A stretch of DNA of 64,000 bases from Roseiarcus sp050010035 (GCA_050010035.1 JBEKLU010000017.1:1-64000); one strand, 5' to 3'; shown: positions 1-8,011, counted from the first letter of the stretch. The notes: generated from the letters alone by a model not told the origin. Made by a program: numbers and translations.

Positions 1-10
1 CGCTGAGAAG

Positions 11-478
11 ATGTTGCAAGAATTTCTTGCGTTTGAAATAATTTTTCGGACAGTCCCAAGCTCGATTTATGCAGACCCATATATTTGGGGATATTTAGCC
101 GAAGTAACCATGCACTGGTTAGACTTGGTGTACGCAGAATCGGTGCAAACCGCATTTTCAGTCGAAGAGAAGGCGCGCGTTGCGCGAGGAGCGGGGGCTG
201 CAATTGCTGGATTGAGTATGAAAAGGTACTTTGCCATAAGGGACACCCTCACAGGAGAAGAGACTCTGGAGGGGATGCGCCAAGCGCACAAAATGATAGC
301 CGTGATGTGTGGGCAATTGGGCGCGGGGGACGACCCGGAGGTGGCAGACGCGTTAAGAGGCGCTTTGAAACTCATGCCTAACGAGAGTCCTGCGGGCGTT
401 GCCGCTGGAATGTTGAAAAACTGGCACCTTGGGAAGCGCATCGACGACATCCTAAAAGAAAGGAATCGCGCGGGGTAA
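11..478 (+). CDS. Hypothetical protein, possibly 5'-partial
   Basis: The product of 155 residues is not recognised. It is mostly helical in character, with no signal peptide, membrane segment or metal-binding motif that I can see. The frame has no stop between the ATG and the left edge of the window, so the gene may begin further upstream. Its stop overlaps by one base (TAATG) a possible start of the following YkgJ-like gene, which suggests cotranscription. Codon use is less GC-rich than in the sulfur operons downstream, in keeping with an accessory region. No function is proposed. Confidence 0.5.
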   Translation: MLQEFLAFEIIFRTVPSSIYADPYIWGYLAEVTMHWLDLVYAESVQTAFSVEEKARVARGAGAAIAGLSMKRYFAIRDTLTGEETLEGMRQAHKMIAVMCGQLGAGDDPEVADALRGALKLMPNESPAGVAAGMLKNWHLGKRIDDILKERNRAG

Positions 479-534
479 TGTGGCCACTGCTGCGCACTCT
501 TTATTTCCGCGGACCCATCGTCGCGGGAGCAACA

Positions 535-1128
535 ATGAAGGTCTCGCCAATTATCTTAGGACGGTCGTGCGGGTCATGCAAGCTTTGCTGCAAGGTGCTC
601 AGCATCGTTGAACTGCAGAAACCGAAAGATCAATGGTGTCGGCACTGTGAAATCGGTCGGGGTTGCAAGATTTATGAAGATCGACCTGACGAGTGTCGAA
701 ACTTTTATTGCGGCTACTTGACCTCTCCGGATTTGAAGGACCATTGGTTTCCCGCGACGAGCAAGCTCGTGGTGGTTTCGGAACTGGATGGCGCGCGGGT
801 CGCGATCCATGTCGATCCAGGGCGCCCGCACGCGTGGAGAGAGGAGCCGTTCTATTCCGAAATCAAACAATTGTCGGAGTTCGGGGCGGAGCAAAATCAC
901 CAGGTGGTTGTTACTATCGCAAGACGCGCGATTGTTATCTTCCCGGATCGGGACGTCGATTTGGGGATCATAGCTGACGATGAGCGCATCATCACGAGAC
1001 GGTCCCGATCAGCGGCCGGAATTGTGCTGGAGGCGCTGAAGCTCAAGGCTGATGACCCACTGATCGCTGGCACGGAGGCGGGCAAGCCAATCAGCGTGAG
1101 GAAATATTCTCTGCCTCTTCTGCGGTAA
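535..1128 (+). CDS. YkgJ-like cysteine-cluster protein
   Basis: About 197 residues from the ATG at 535, which is preceded by GGGAG at a good distance; a longer reading from 478 lacks such a site. The N-terminus carries the dense cysteine pattern CGSCKLCC, then CRHC, a further Cys in GCKIY, and CRNFYC, typical of the YkgJ/UPF0153 zinc- or iron-chelating family, whose biochemical role is not established. The C-terminal half has no recognised domain. It follows the unknown gene 11-478 closely and probably shares its transcript. Assignment to the cysteine-cluster family is fairly sure; the function is not. Confidence 0.75.
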   Translation: MKVSPIILGRSCGSCKLCCKVLSIVELQKPKDQWCRHCEIGRGCKIYEDRPDECRNFYCGYLTSPDLKDHWFPATSKLVVVSELDGARVAIHVDPGRPHAWREEPFYSEIKQLSEFGAEQNHQVVVTIARRAIVIFPDRDVDLGIIADDERIITRRSRSAAGIVLEALKLKADDPLIAGTEAGKPISVRKYSLPLLR

Positions 1129-1130
1129 GG

Positions 1131-1161
1131 AATTACGGTGAATTACGAATTACGAATTACG
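1131..1161 (+). repeat. Short tandem repeat AATTACG
   Basis: Four copies of AATTACG lie at 1131-1137, 1141-1147, 1148-1154 and 1155-1161, directly after the stop of the YkgJ-like gene. The first copy is separated from the rest by GTG. It marks the border between that gene and the damaged higBA locus. It may be a slippage product. Confidence 0.8.
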
Positions 1162-1343
1162 GTGACAGTGCGCGTAACTATCGACCCTACGAGTTCTCCA
1201 TGGCGATCCCCGAGCAGAGGCAAGGCAAGCGCGCTCTCGCCGCAACGCCGCCCTCCCCGACCGCCGCAATTCGCCGTCGATCTCTTGACGAGACCCTTTT
1301 CCGATTGAACTGGGCTGTCAAGGGTCTCGATCGCCGGAGGCGG

Positions 1344-1388
1344 CGCGTGCATAGGGAATACGACGAAATCGACGTCAAGGAAGTGTGA
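1344..1388 (+). pseudogene. 3' remnant of a HigB-type toxin gene
   Basis: The last 14 codons before the TGA at 1386 read RVHREYDEIDVKEV. This matches the usual C-terminal end of HigB/RelE-like mRNA interferases (pattern H-x-EYD-x-ID), which normally sits immediately upstream of a HigA gene as here, with only 3 bp between stop and the next ATG. The open frame reaches back to 1200, but the upstream codons show no toxin-like sequence. The toxin body therefore seems lost by deletion or rearrangement. The identification rests on a short motif plus position. Confidence 0.55.
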
Positions 1389-1391
1389 CCC

Positions 1392-1766
1392 ATGGATATT
1401 ACCCCGATCCGCACCGACGCCGACCACGCCGAGGCATTGGCCGAAATCGACCGGCTGTGGGGGGCCGATCCGGCCTCGCCCGAGGGCGGCCGCCTGGAGA
1501 TTCTGCTGACGCTGACGGACGCCTATGAGGAGGTCCACCACGCGATACCGCCGAGCGATCCCATCAGCGCCGTCCTGTTCATGATGGAACAGCGCGGTCT
1601 GACGCGTCGCGACCTGGAACCAATGATCGGCAGCCGCGCCCGCGTGTCCGAGGTCCTGCACCGCCAGCGCGCGTTGACTCTGCCGATGATCCGTCGTCTG
1701 TCCGAAGACCTCGGCATCCCGGCCGAGATTCTCGTGCGCGAGTACCCGATTCAGCGCGCCGCCTGA
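1392..1766 (+). CDS. higA: HigA-family antitoxin / Xre-type regulator
   Basis: This 124-residue protein has the acidic N-terminal region (MDITPIRTDADHAEAL) and the C-terminal Xre helix-turn-helix (residues about 65-115) typical of HigA antitoxins. HigA neutralises the HigB ribosome-dependent RNase and represses its own promoter. Only a stump of higB remains upstream, so the protein is probably an orphan antitoxin or a free-standing repressor. It is followed by the convergent relE-type operon on the other strand. Confidence 0.85.
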   Translation: MDITPIRTDADHAEALAEIDRLWGADPASPEGGRLEILLTLTDAYEEVHHAIPPSDPISAVLFMMEQRGLTRRDLEPMIGSRARVSEVLHRQRALTLPMIRRLSEDLGIPAEILVREYPIQRAA

Positions 1767-1796
1767 CGCGAGTCGACAGGGGTTGGCGAGACGCGC

Positions 1797-2108
1797 CTAC
1801 GCCGCCGTCTTCCTGCGTGTGGCTTCAAGAATCCTCGCGACGCCCTCGTGGTCGGAATCGATCATCACGAGATAGGCGCGGACGCCGCCCAGCGGCCGGC
1901 TGCGGCCCTGTTCCCAACCGCGAATCTGTTCCATCGTGAAGCCGTAGGAGGCGGCGAACTTCTCCTGCGAAAGGCCGGTCTTCCTGCGAATGGCCTTCAC
2001 GTCGATTTCGGCAGGCGCGTAAAGCCGCGCGGGCTTTTCCTCGCCGCGCGCGACGGCGATGGCCTCGCGAAGGCCGGCGGCGATCTTGTCGTGTGCTTTC
2101 CTTGTCAT
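1797..2108 (-). CDS. Xre-family antitoxin of a RelE/HigB-type pair
   Basis: A 103-residue protein with a lone Xre helix-turn-helix: TGLSQEKFAASYGFTMEQ at about residues 44-61, followed by WEQGRSRP. Such proteins bind the partner toxin with one end and the operon promoter with the helix-turn-helix. The ATG at 2108 overlaps the stop of the toxin gene by 4 bp, so the toxin is translated first, the order usual for the HigBA subclass. A longer reading from 2333 lies inside the toxin gene and is rejected. Confidence 0.88.
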   Translation of the reverse strand: MTRKAHDKIAAGLREAIAVARGEEKPARLYAPAEIDVKAIRRKTGLSQEKFAASYGFTMEQIRGWEQGRSRPLGGVRAYLVMIDSDHEGVARILEATRRKTAA

Positions 2109-2470
2109 GGCCTTGCCCTCTTCGCTTTCACGATTTTCTTCCGATATTCCGAGACCAGTTCCTTCGTCAGCGCCGCGAGGTCGTTTCGCTCCGCTTGGCT
2201 GAGGTCCGAACGTTCGCCTTTCGAGAACACGGCGACGAGAAAGACCGGCAAATCCCGCCCACTGTAAAACGTGATCGTCCGAAATCCGCCGCTCTTGCCC
2301 TTGCCTCGCCCGGCGACGCGCAACTTCCGGCATCCACCGGTCCCTCGAATTTCGTCGCCCGCGGATGGATGGAGGCTGAGAAATTCAATGAGTTCGTCGA
2401 CATCGCCCAGCGTCATGCCGGCTTCGGCGGCGTCGCGCCGAAACGATTTCAGCTCGCAAACCGTATGCAT
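2105..2470 (-). CDS. RelE/HigB-type toxin
   Basis: A 121-residue basic protein resembling the RelE/HigB superfamily: GCRKLRVAGRGKGKSGGFRT and then ITFY and PVFLVAVFSKGER, the beta-sheet core pattern of these mRNA interferases, with a C-terminal helix ending in KKIVKAKRARP. It should cleave mRNA at the ribosome unless bound by the antitoxin encoded directly downstream. The start at 2470 lies 20 bp from a large palindrome (2490-2519), the likely autoregulatory operator. The pair sits where a thioredoxin gene has been cut short, suggesting arrival by transfer. Confidence 0.88.
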   Translation of the reverse strand: MHTVCELKSFRRDAAEAGMTLGDVDELIEFLSLHPSAGDEIRGTGGCRKLRVAGRGKGKSGGFRTITFYSGRDLPVFLVAVFSKGERSDLSQAERNDLAALTKELVSEYRKKIVKAKRARP

Positions 2471-2489
2471 GACGGCGCCGCGCGGTTGC

Positions 2490-2519
2490 TATGGGACTGA
2501 CATATATGTGAGTTCCATA
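2490..2519. promoter_or_regulatory. Palindromic operator of the toxin-antitoxin pair
   Basis: A 30-bp near-perfect palindrome centred on ACATATATGT (2500-2509), with 13 of 15 base pairs matching. It lies 20 bp upstream of the toxin start. Type II antitoxins with helix-turn-helix domains usually bind such a site, so this is probably the autorepression operator. Confidence 0.65.
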
Positions 2520-2525
2520 CCGTCG

Positions 2526-2645
2526 TCAATTTTGTCTGGGCGCGAGCGCTGGCTTGGCGAACCTCGCACGGGCGCCGAGCCGCGCCGGCGGGACGCGGTT
2601 GACCGCGCCGCAGTGCGGGCACGCGATGGTGGGATCGGCGTCCAT
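2526..2645 (-). pseudogene. Truncated thioredoxin 2 (N-terminal zinc-ribbon stump)
   Basis: A 39-codon frame begins with ATG at 2645 behind a good GAGGAG site. It reads CPHCGAVNRVPPARLG, the first half of the zinc ribbon at the N-terminus of thioredoxin 2 (TrxC). The second CxxC of the ribbon is replaced (ARFAKP) and the frame stops at once, with no thioredoxin fold or WCGPC site. It follows the rhodanese gene by 22 bp on the same strand, as a trxC would in a sulfur operon. The loss coincides with the toxin-antitoxin pair downstream. Too short to be functional as thioredoxin. Confidence 0.55.
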
Positions 2646-2667
2646 TCTCCTCGCTCCTGAAAGGTCG

Positions 2668-3012
2668 CTATCTCACGATCGGGCCGCCGCGGGCGCGCCA
2701 ATCGTTCATGCCCCTGGGGTAGTGGCGAACCTCGGTCGCGCCGTTGCTGTGCGCGTAGCGCACCGCCGAGCCCGAGCGCGAACCCGAGAGGCAGATGAGA
2801 ACGGGGCGCTTTCCCTCCGGCAGGAGCTCGAGCCGGAAGCGCGACAACGGCAGGTTGATCGCGCCGGGGATATGGCCGCCGGCGAATTCGTGCGGCTCGC
2901 GAATGTCGACGACGACGCACGACTTGTCGCGCATCGCTTGCACCAGTTCTTCGTGGTCGATGTCGCGCGGCGGCGCGTTCGGATCGGGCTTGGCGAAAAA
3001 TCTCGAAAACAT
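2668..3012 (-). CDS. Single-domain rhodanese sulfurtransferase
   Basis: At 114 residues this is one rhodanese domain. DIREPHEFAGGHIPGA is the conserved first half, and the catalytic loop is CLSGSR with the persulfide-carrying Cys at about residue 74. Such enzymes pass sulfane sulfur between thiosulfate or persulfides and acceptors such as TusA, glutathione or thioredoxin. The start at 3012 is chosen because the protein begins MFSRFF with normal family length. It is last-but-one in the efflux operon that starts at 7614, only 8 bp from the AhpD-like gene, so a role in sulfane-sulfur handling under the divergent repressor is likely. Confidence 0.9.
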   Translation of the reverse strand: MFSRFFAKPDPNAPPRDIDHEELVQAMRDKSCVVVDIREPHEFAGGHIPGAINLPLSRFRLELLPEGKRPVLICLSGSRSGSAVRYAHSNGATEVRHYPRGMNDWRARGGPIVR

Positions 3013-3020
3013 CGTGGGTC

Positions 3021-3395
3021 CTATGCCTTGTTCGCCGCGTCGGCCTTGGCCGCCGCGAACTGGGTGAACGCGCCGAGGGCGTGGCTCGCATACATCGCCG
3101 ACGGGCCGGCGCCCATGTAGATCGCCATCCCCAGCGTCTCGAGAACCTCGTCGCGCGTGGCGCCGCGCTCGACGGCGGCCTTGGTGTGAAAGGCGATGCA
3201 GTCGTCGCAGCGCACCGCGATCGAGATCGCCAGCGCGATCAGCTCCTTGGTCTTGGCGTCGAGCGCCTTGGGGGCGAGCGCCGCCTGGGCGATGGCGGTG
3301 AAGGCCTTCATCACCTCGTCGGCGCCGCCGCCGCGCAGGTTCCTTAAGTCCGCGGCGAGTTCCTTCGTCTTCGAAGGCCAATCGGTTTGCGTCAT
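3021..3395 (-). CDS. Carboxymuconolactone decarboxylase (AhpD-like) protein
   Basis: This 124-residue protein is a single CMD domain. It contains the redox pair CDDC followed by IAFH at about residues 63-70, the signature of AhpD-type thiol peroxidase or disulfide reductases. The start ATG at 3395 overlaps the stop of the RND pump by 4 bp, so translation is coupled. Between a drug-efflux-type pump and a rhodanese, it may reduce or exchange thiols and persulfides; the substrate cannot be read from the sequence. Confidence 0.85.
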   Translation of the reverse strand: MTQTDWPSKTKELAADLRNLRGGGADEVMKAFTAIAQAALAPKALDAKTKELIALAISIAVRCDDCIAFHTKAAVERGATRDEVLETLGMAIYMGAGPSAMYASHALGAFTQFAAAKADAANKA

Positions 3396-6300
3396 GACGT
3401 CTCCTTGTCGCTCGCTTGCGTTGAGAAGGGGGGCTTGGCCGGGCGTTCGTCGTCTCTCAGCCATATGTAGATCGCCGGGATCGCCAACAAGGTGAGCGCG
3501 GTCGAAGAGGCCAGGCCGAAGACCAGCGATATGGCGAGCCCCTGAAAGATCGGGTCGGCGAGAATGAACGCCGAGCCGATCATCGCCGCCGCCGCGGTCA
3601 GCACGATCGGCTTGACGCGCGTCGCGCCCGCTTCGATCAGCGCTTGGCGCAACGGCGCGCCTTCCTCCTGCCGGCGACGGATGAAGTCGACCAGCAGGAT
3701 CGAGTTGCGCACGATGATGCCGGCGAGCGCGATGAAGCCGATCATCGAGGTCGCGGTGAACGGCGCGCCGAGCATCCAATGACCGAGCATGATGCCGATC
3801 AGCGTCAGCGGCACGGGCGTCAGGATGACCAGCGGCAGTTTGAACGAGCCGAACTGGCCGACGACGAGAAGATAGATGCCGAGGATGGCGATCATGAAAG
3901 CCGCGCCCATGTCGCGAAAGGTGACGTAGGTGACCTCCCATTCGCCGTCCCACAGCAGGGTGCGCGCCGCGTCGTTCTCCGGCTGGCCGTGATACTTGAT
4001 CACAGGCGGGCCGTCGGCGCCCCAGTCCATATGGGCGATCTTGTCCTCGATCGCGAGCATGGCGTAGATCGGCGCCTCGAAGCGCCCGGCGACCTCCGCG
4101 CTCACCATTTCCGCGAAGCGGCCGTTGTGGCGGTAGATCGGATAGGAGCCGGGCTCCCGCGTCAGCTTGACCACGTCGCCGAGCTCCACGTTGGCGCCCT
4201 GGCGCAACGTGCCGCCCGCCGGCAGCGGCGTCGACAGCAAGCGCTCGTCGAGCGTGCGGTCGGAGCGCGGCAGCGCGACGGAGATGTCGATCGGCTTGAG
4301 GCCGCCGCCGCGTTGCGAAAAGCCGATCGGCGTCCCGCCGAGCAGCGCGCCGATGGTGTCGTAGACCGCTTGCTCGTCGACGCCGTGGAATTCCAGCGCC
4401 TCCTGGTCGATCGAGATGCGCAACCTTTCGGCGGGCTTGGGGAACGTGTCGTCGACGTCGACCACGAAGTCGACCGCCTCGAACGCCTTGCGCACCTTGG
4501 CGGCGAGGTCGCGCCGGCTTGCCGGGTCGGGGCCGTAAACTTCCGCGAGCACGGTGGCGAGCACCGGCGGGCCGGGAGGAACCTCCACCACCTCGAGCGC
4601 CGACCCCTGGGGAAGCGGCAGGTCGGCGAGGCGCTGGCGGATGTCGAGCGCGATGGCGTGGCTGGCGCGCGAGCGCTTCGCCTTGTCGACGAGATTGACC
4701 GCGAGGTCGCCCTGCTGCGGCTCGTCGCGCAAATAATAGTGGCGCACCAGACCGTTGAAATTGAACGGCGCCGCCGTGCCGGCGTAGGCCTGGATCGAGG
4801 TCAGCTCGGGAAGGTCCTTCAGCCGCTCGGCCGCCGCCATCAGCGTGCGGTCGGTTTCCTCGAGGCTCGTGCCCTGCGGCAGATCGAGGACGACCTGGAT
4901 CTCCGACTTGTTGTCGAAGGGCAGCAGCTTGACGCGCACGTCCTTGGTCGCGAACAGCAGACAAACCGCCGCCGTCGCCAGCCCGACCGTCACGAGGAAG
5001 ATTTGCGAGCGCCGGCGCCCTTGCAGCAGCGGGCGCGCCAAAGCCGTGTAGAGCCGGCCCAGCGCGCCGATGTCGTGGGAATGATCGGCGCCTTCGGGGC
5101 CCCGAGCGTGGCGCCGACCCGCCAAGCGCAGCAGCAGCCAAGGCGTCACCGTCACCGCGACGACGAAGGAAAACAGCATGGCGATGGAGGCGTTGGCCGG
5201 AATGGGGCTCATGTAGGGGCCCATCAGGCCGCTCACGAACATCATCGGCAGCAGCGCGGCGACGATCGTCAGCGTCGCGATGATCGTCGGGTTGCCGACT
5301 TCGGCGACGGCCTCGACCGCGGTCTCGACGAGGCCGCGTCCCGCGCGCTTCGACCAATGCCTGGCGATGTTCTCGACCACGACGATCGCGTCGTCGACGA
5401 GAATGCCGATCGAGAAGATCAGCGCGAACAGGCTGACCCGGTTGATGGTGTATCCCATCAGCCAGGACGCGAACAGCGTCAGCAGGATCGTGGTGGGAAT
5501 GATGATGAGAACCACCACGCCTTCGCGCCAGCCGATGGCGAAGGTGATGAGCACGACGATCGATAGGGTCGCCAGGCCGAGGTGGAACAACAGCTCGTTG
5601 GCCTTTTCGGTCGCGGTCGCGCCGTAGTTGCGCGTCACCGCGACGTCGATCCCGGGGGGCACGATCCGCCCCTTGACGATCTCCAGACGGCGCAGCACGT
5701 CGTCGGCGACCGAGACGGCGTTGGCGCCCTTGCGCTTGGCGATGGCGATGGTGAGCGCGGGCCGGCGCTGCAAATCGCCGCCCGCGAGTCGCGTCATCGT
5801 CCAGGCGCGATGTTCGGGTTCGGCCGCGCCGCCGACGACGCTGGCGACATCCTTGACGTAGACCGGGCGACCGTCGCGCGAAGTCAGCAACAAGAGGCCG
5901 ATGTCCGGTACGCCTTGCAGCGTCTGGCCCGCCACGACGGGCAGGGAGCGGCCGTTCTCGCGCAACGCGCCGACCACAAACGACCGGTTGGCGTTGGTCA
6001 GCTTGTCGATGAGCTGGCTCAGCGTGATTCCATAGAGCGCGAGGCGCTCCGGATCGGGTTCGACCCTGATCTGGTTCGGGCTCCCGCCGACGATAGTGGC
6101 GCCGCCGACGTTGTCGACCTTGAGGAGTTCGTGCTGCAGCTCCGCGCCGACCTGGAAGAGGCCGTTGTCGCTCCACCGGCCGGCGTGCGCGGGGTCGGCC
6201 GAAAGCGTGAGGTCGACGATCGCGACGTCGTTGATGCCGCGGCCGATGATCACCGGCTCCGGGATGCCCTTGGGCAGGTTTATGATGTTGGCGCGGATCT

Positions 6301-6646
6301 TCTCGTGGACGCGCAGAATCGCTGTGTCCTGGTCGGCGCCGACGAGGAAGCGCGCCGTGACGAGAACGCTGTCGTCCTGCGTCTGCGAATAGACGTGCTC
6401 GACGCCGTCGATGCCCTTGACGATGTCCTCGAGCGGGCGCGTGACCAGCTCCACCGCGTCGGCGGCCTTGTAGCCGTTGGTCGTGACCATGATGTCGACC
6501 ATCGGCACGCTGATCTGCGGCTCTTCCTCGCGCGGCAGCGAGACGAGCGCGATCGCGCCCGCCGCCAGCGCCGCCAAGAGAAGAAGCGGCGTCAGCGGCG
6601 ACTTGATGAAGGCGCGGGTCAGCGCCCCGGAAAGGCCGAGCTTCAC
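3392..6646 (-). CDS. RND efflux transporter, inner-membrane pump
   Basis: At 1084 residues this has full length for an AcrB/MexB-like RND pump of the inner membrane, driven by the proton gradient. It starts with a short cytoplasmic end, the first membrane helix (TPLLLLAALAAGAIALVSL) and EEEPQISVPMVDI, typical of a subgroup with an odd N-terminal loop. The proton-relay region GILVDDAIVVVEN is intact near residue 410. The start is GTG at 6646, overlapping the adaptor stop by 4 bp (GTGA). The upstream adaptor and downstream AhpD-like and rhodanese genes form one operon. A TolC-type outer-membrane channel is not encoded here. The cargo is unknown; a sulfur compound is a guess from context. Confidence 0.93.
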   Translation of the reverse strand: MKLGLSGALTRAFIKSPLTPLLLLAALAAGAIALVSLPREEEPQISVPMVDIMVTTNGYKAADAVELVTRPLEDIVKGIDGVEHVYSQTQDDSVLVTARFLVGADQDTAILRVHEKIRANIINLPKGIPEPVIIGRGINDVAIVDLTLSADPAHAGRWSDNGLFQVGAELQHELLKVDNVGGATIVGGSPNQIRVEPDPERLALYGITLSQLIDKLTNANRSFVVGALRENGRSLPVVAGQTLQGVPDIGLLLLTSRDGRPVYVKDVASVVGGAAEPEHRAWTMTRLAGGDLQRRPALTIAIAKRKGANAVSVADDVLRRLEIVKGRIVPPGIDVAVTRNYGATATEKANELLFHLGLATLSIVVLITFAIGWREGVVVLIIIPTTILLTLFASWLMGYTINRVSLFALIFSIGILVDDAIVVVENIARHWSKRAGRGLVETAVEAVAEVGNPTIIATLTIVAALLPMMFVSGLMGPYMSPIPANASIAMLFSFVVAVTVTPWLLLRLAGRRHARGPEGADHSHDIGALGRLYTALARPLLQGRRRSQIFLVTVGLATAAVCLLFATKDVRVKLLPFDNKSEIQVVLDLPQGTSLEETDRTLMAAAERLKDLPELTSIQAYAGTAAPFNFNGLVRHYYLRDEPQQGDLAVNLVDKAKRSRASHAIALDIRQRLADLPLPQGSALEVVEVPPGPPVLATVLAEVYGPDPASRRDLAAKVRKAFEAVDFVVDVDDTFPKPAERLRISIDQEALEFHGVDEQAVYDTIGALLGGTPIGFSQRGGGLKPIDISVALPRSDRTLDERLLSTPLPAGGTLRQGANVELGDVVKLTREPGSYPIYRHNGRFAEMVSAEVAGRFEAPIYAMLAIEDKIAHMDWGADGPPVIKYHGQPENDAARTLLWDGEWEVTYVTFRDMGAAFMIAILGIYLLVVGQFGSFKLPLVILTPVPLTLIGIMLGHWMLGAPFTATSMIGFIALAGIIVRNSILLVDFIRRRQEEGAPLRQALIEAGATRVKPIVLTAAAAMIGSAFILADPIFQGLAISLVFGLASSTALTLLAIPAIYIWLRDDERPAKPPFSTQASDKETS

Positions 6647-7614
6647 GGCGCCACCAACACGTCGCCGTCCGCGAGGCCGGCGAGGATTTCGACGCCGTCG
6701 TCGCGCTCGGCGCCGGGCTGCACCACCACTTCGGCGCCGTCCGCGGTCTTCACGTAATTGACGCCGGCGCGGCGAAAGACATACGTGCGCGGCACGACGA
6801 TGGCGCGGCGCGCCCCCGTATTGACGTAGACGCGCGTGCGCTCGCCGACGAAGTAGTCGCCGAGCCCTTCGACGTCGACGTCGGCGATCACGCGCCCGCC
6901 CTGGATTTCGGGATAGACGATGCGCACCTGGCCCTCGCGCCGCTTCTCGTCGGGGCCTTCGGCGAGGCCGCGCGATCCGATGAGGACCTTGTCGCCGGCG
7001 CGCATGAACTGGGCGTGCCGTTCGGGCAATTGCAGGCGCAGGATGTAGCGGTCTTCGGCGAGCGTGGCGATCGTTTCGCCCGGCATCACGACGCGCCCTT
7101 CCGAGACGGGAACGGCAAGGACGCGCCCCGCGGCCGGCGCGAGAACGGCGCCTTCGCTCATTTGCTGGGCGACGACGCCGCGGTCGCTGCGCATCGCCTC
7201 GAGCGTGCGCTGGGAGACGTCGAACGCGGTGCGGGCCGCGTCGACCTGAACTTGCGTGCTGACGCTGCGGCGCTGCAATTCCTCGACGCGATCGAGATCG
7301 GTCTTGGCCTTGTCGGCCTGCGAGGCCTGGGACTCGATGCGCGAATCGAGCGCCTGCATCTGAATCAGCAGCTTCGGGTCGGCGACCGTCGCCAACTCTT
7401 CTCCCGCGACCGCGCTGTCGCCCTCCTTCGCCTTCAACGCAACGATCGTGCCGCCGATGCGCGCGCGCGCCACGAGCTGATGGACCGGCTCGACCGTGGC
7501 GACGACCGCCTTTTGATCCTGGATCTCGGCGGCTTGGACGACGAAACGCTCCGCGGCGGCGCCGGCTTGCGGCGGCCACAAGGCCACCGCGGCGAGGAAG
7601 TACAGACGGCGCAT
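6643..7614 (-). CDS. RND efflux periplasmic adaptor (HlyD/AcrA-like)
   Basis: 323 residues from the ATG at 7614. It has an N-terminal signal peptide (LYFLAAVALWPPQAGAAA), a lipoyl-like half (GGTIVALKAKEGDSAVAGE), a short coiled-coil hairpin (about residues 80-140), the returning lipoyl half (VLAPAAGRVLAVPVSEG) and a beta-barrel. This is the membrane-fusion protein that links the RND pump to an outer-membrane channel. An upstream extension of the frame would cross the divergent regulator and is rejected. It is the first gene of the operon, 58 bp from the divergently read ArsR-type repressor. Confidence 0.92.
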   Translation of the reverse strand: MRRLYFLAAVALWPPQAGAAAERFVVQAAEIQDQKAVVATVEPVHQLVARARIGGTIVALKAKEGDSAVAGEELATVADPKLLIQMQALDSRIESQASQADKAKTDLDRVEELQRRSVSTQVQVDAARTAFDVSQRTLEAMRSDRGVVAQQMSEGAVLAPAAGRVLAVPVSEGRVVMPGETIATLAEDRYILRLQLPERHAQFMRAGDKVLIGSRGLAEGPDEKRREGQVRIVYPEIQGGRVIADVDVEGLGDYFVGERTRVYVNTGARRAIVVPRTYVFRRAGVNYVKTADGAEVVVQPGAERDDGVEILAGLADGDVLVAP

Positions 7615-7642
7615 CGCATGGTCCCTGATTGGAAGCTTGACA

Positions 7643-7668
7643 CATATATGAGCAGCAGCTAATTTAGC
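7643..7668. promoter_or_regulatory. Divergent promoter/operator region
   Basis: The 58-bp gap between the efflux operon and the ArsR-type gene is AT-rich compared with its surroundings. It holds the palindrome CATATATG (7643-7650), a TTGACA just before it (7638-7643), and the interrupted palindrome GCTAA-T-TTAGC (7658-7668). One of these is probably bound by the adjacent regulator to control both directions. Confidence 0.5.
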
Positions 7669-7672
7669 AAGT

Positions 7673-8011
7673 ATGAATTTAGCAGCGCTTGAATTGCAGG
7701 CGGGCGCAGCGGAGACGTTGCTCAAGACGGTCGCCAACAAGCGCCGGCTGGTGATCCTGTGCGAGCTACTCGGCGGCGAGAAATCGGTTTCGGCGCTTCG
7801 CGGCGCGATCGGCTTGAGCCAGTCGGCGCTGTCGCAACACCTGGCGCGATTGCGCGCGGACGGCATCGTGACGACGCGCCGGGAGTCGCAGACGATCTAC
7901 TATTCGCTGGCGAGCGATCGCGTGACGAGGCTGATCGCGCTTCTCTACGAACTTTATTGCGCGCCGGACTGCGGCGGGAAACGACGGGCCAATTTGCGAG
8001 GCGAGACGTGA
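7673..8011 (+). CDS. ArsR-family repressor, BigR/SqrR-like persulfide sensor
   Basis: A 112-residue winged helix-turn-helix protein: recognition region GLSQSALSQHLARLR at about residues 44-58, and the wing ending TIYYSLAS. Cysteines occur at LVILCELL (about 27) and LYELYCAPDC (about 99 and 103). These positions match the two cysteines that BigR and SqrR use to sense sulfane sulfur by forming a bridged polysulfide. Metal-site residues of classical ArsR (ELCVCD) are absent. It is divergent from the RND-rhodanese operon, its probable target, and 50 bp ahead of the DUF302 gene. Related to the regulators at 14683 and 37128. Confidence 0.88.
   Translation: MNLAALELQAGAAETLLKTVANKRRLVILCELLGGEKSVSALRGAIGLSQSALSQHLARLRADGIVTTRRESQTIYYSLASDRVTRLIALLYELYCAPDCGGKRRANLRGET

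Noticed and set aside
1200..1388. A 62-codon gene upstream of higA
   Set aside because: Only its final 14 codons have a recognisable (HigB-like) sequence; the rest is low-complexity Arg-rich reading, so a toxin relic is the better explanation.
3021..6176. A minus-strand frame of about 1051 codons through the RND pump
   Set aside because: Only its last part is a gene (the AhpD-like protein at 3021-3395); the rest is an arginine-rich out-of-frame reading of the RND pump.
2500..7650. CATATATG at 2501-2508 and 7643-7650 as a shared operator
   Set aside because: The core is short and self-complementary, flanks differ, and the first belongs to a toxin-antitoxin operator. A third copy lies inside the DsrE2 coding sequence (13919-13926).
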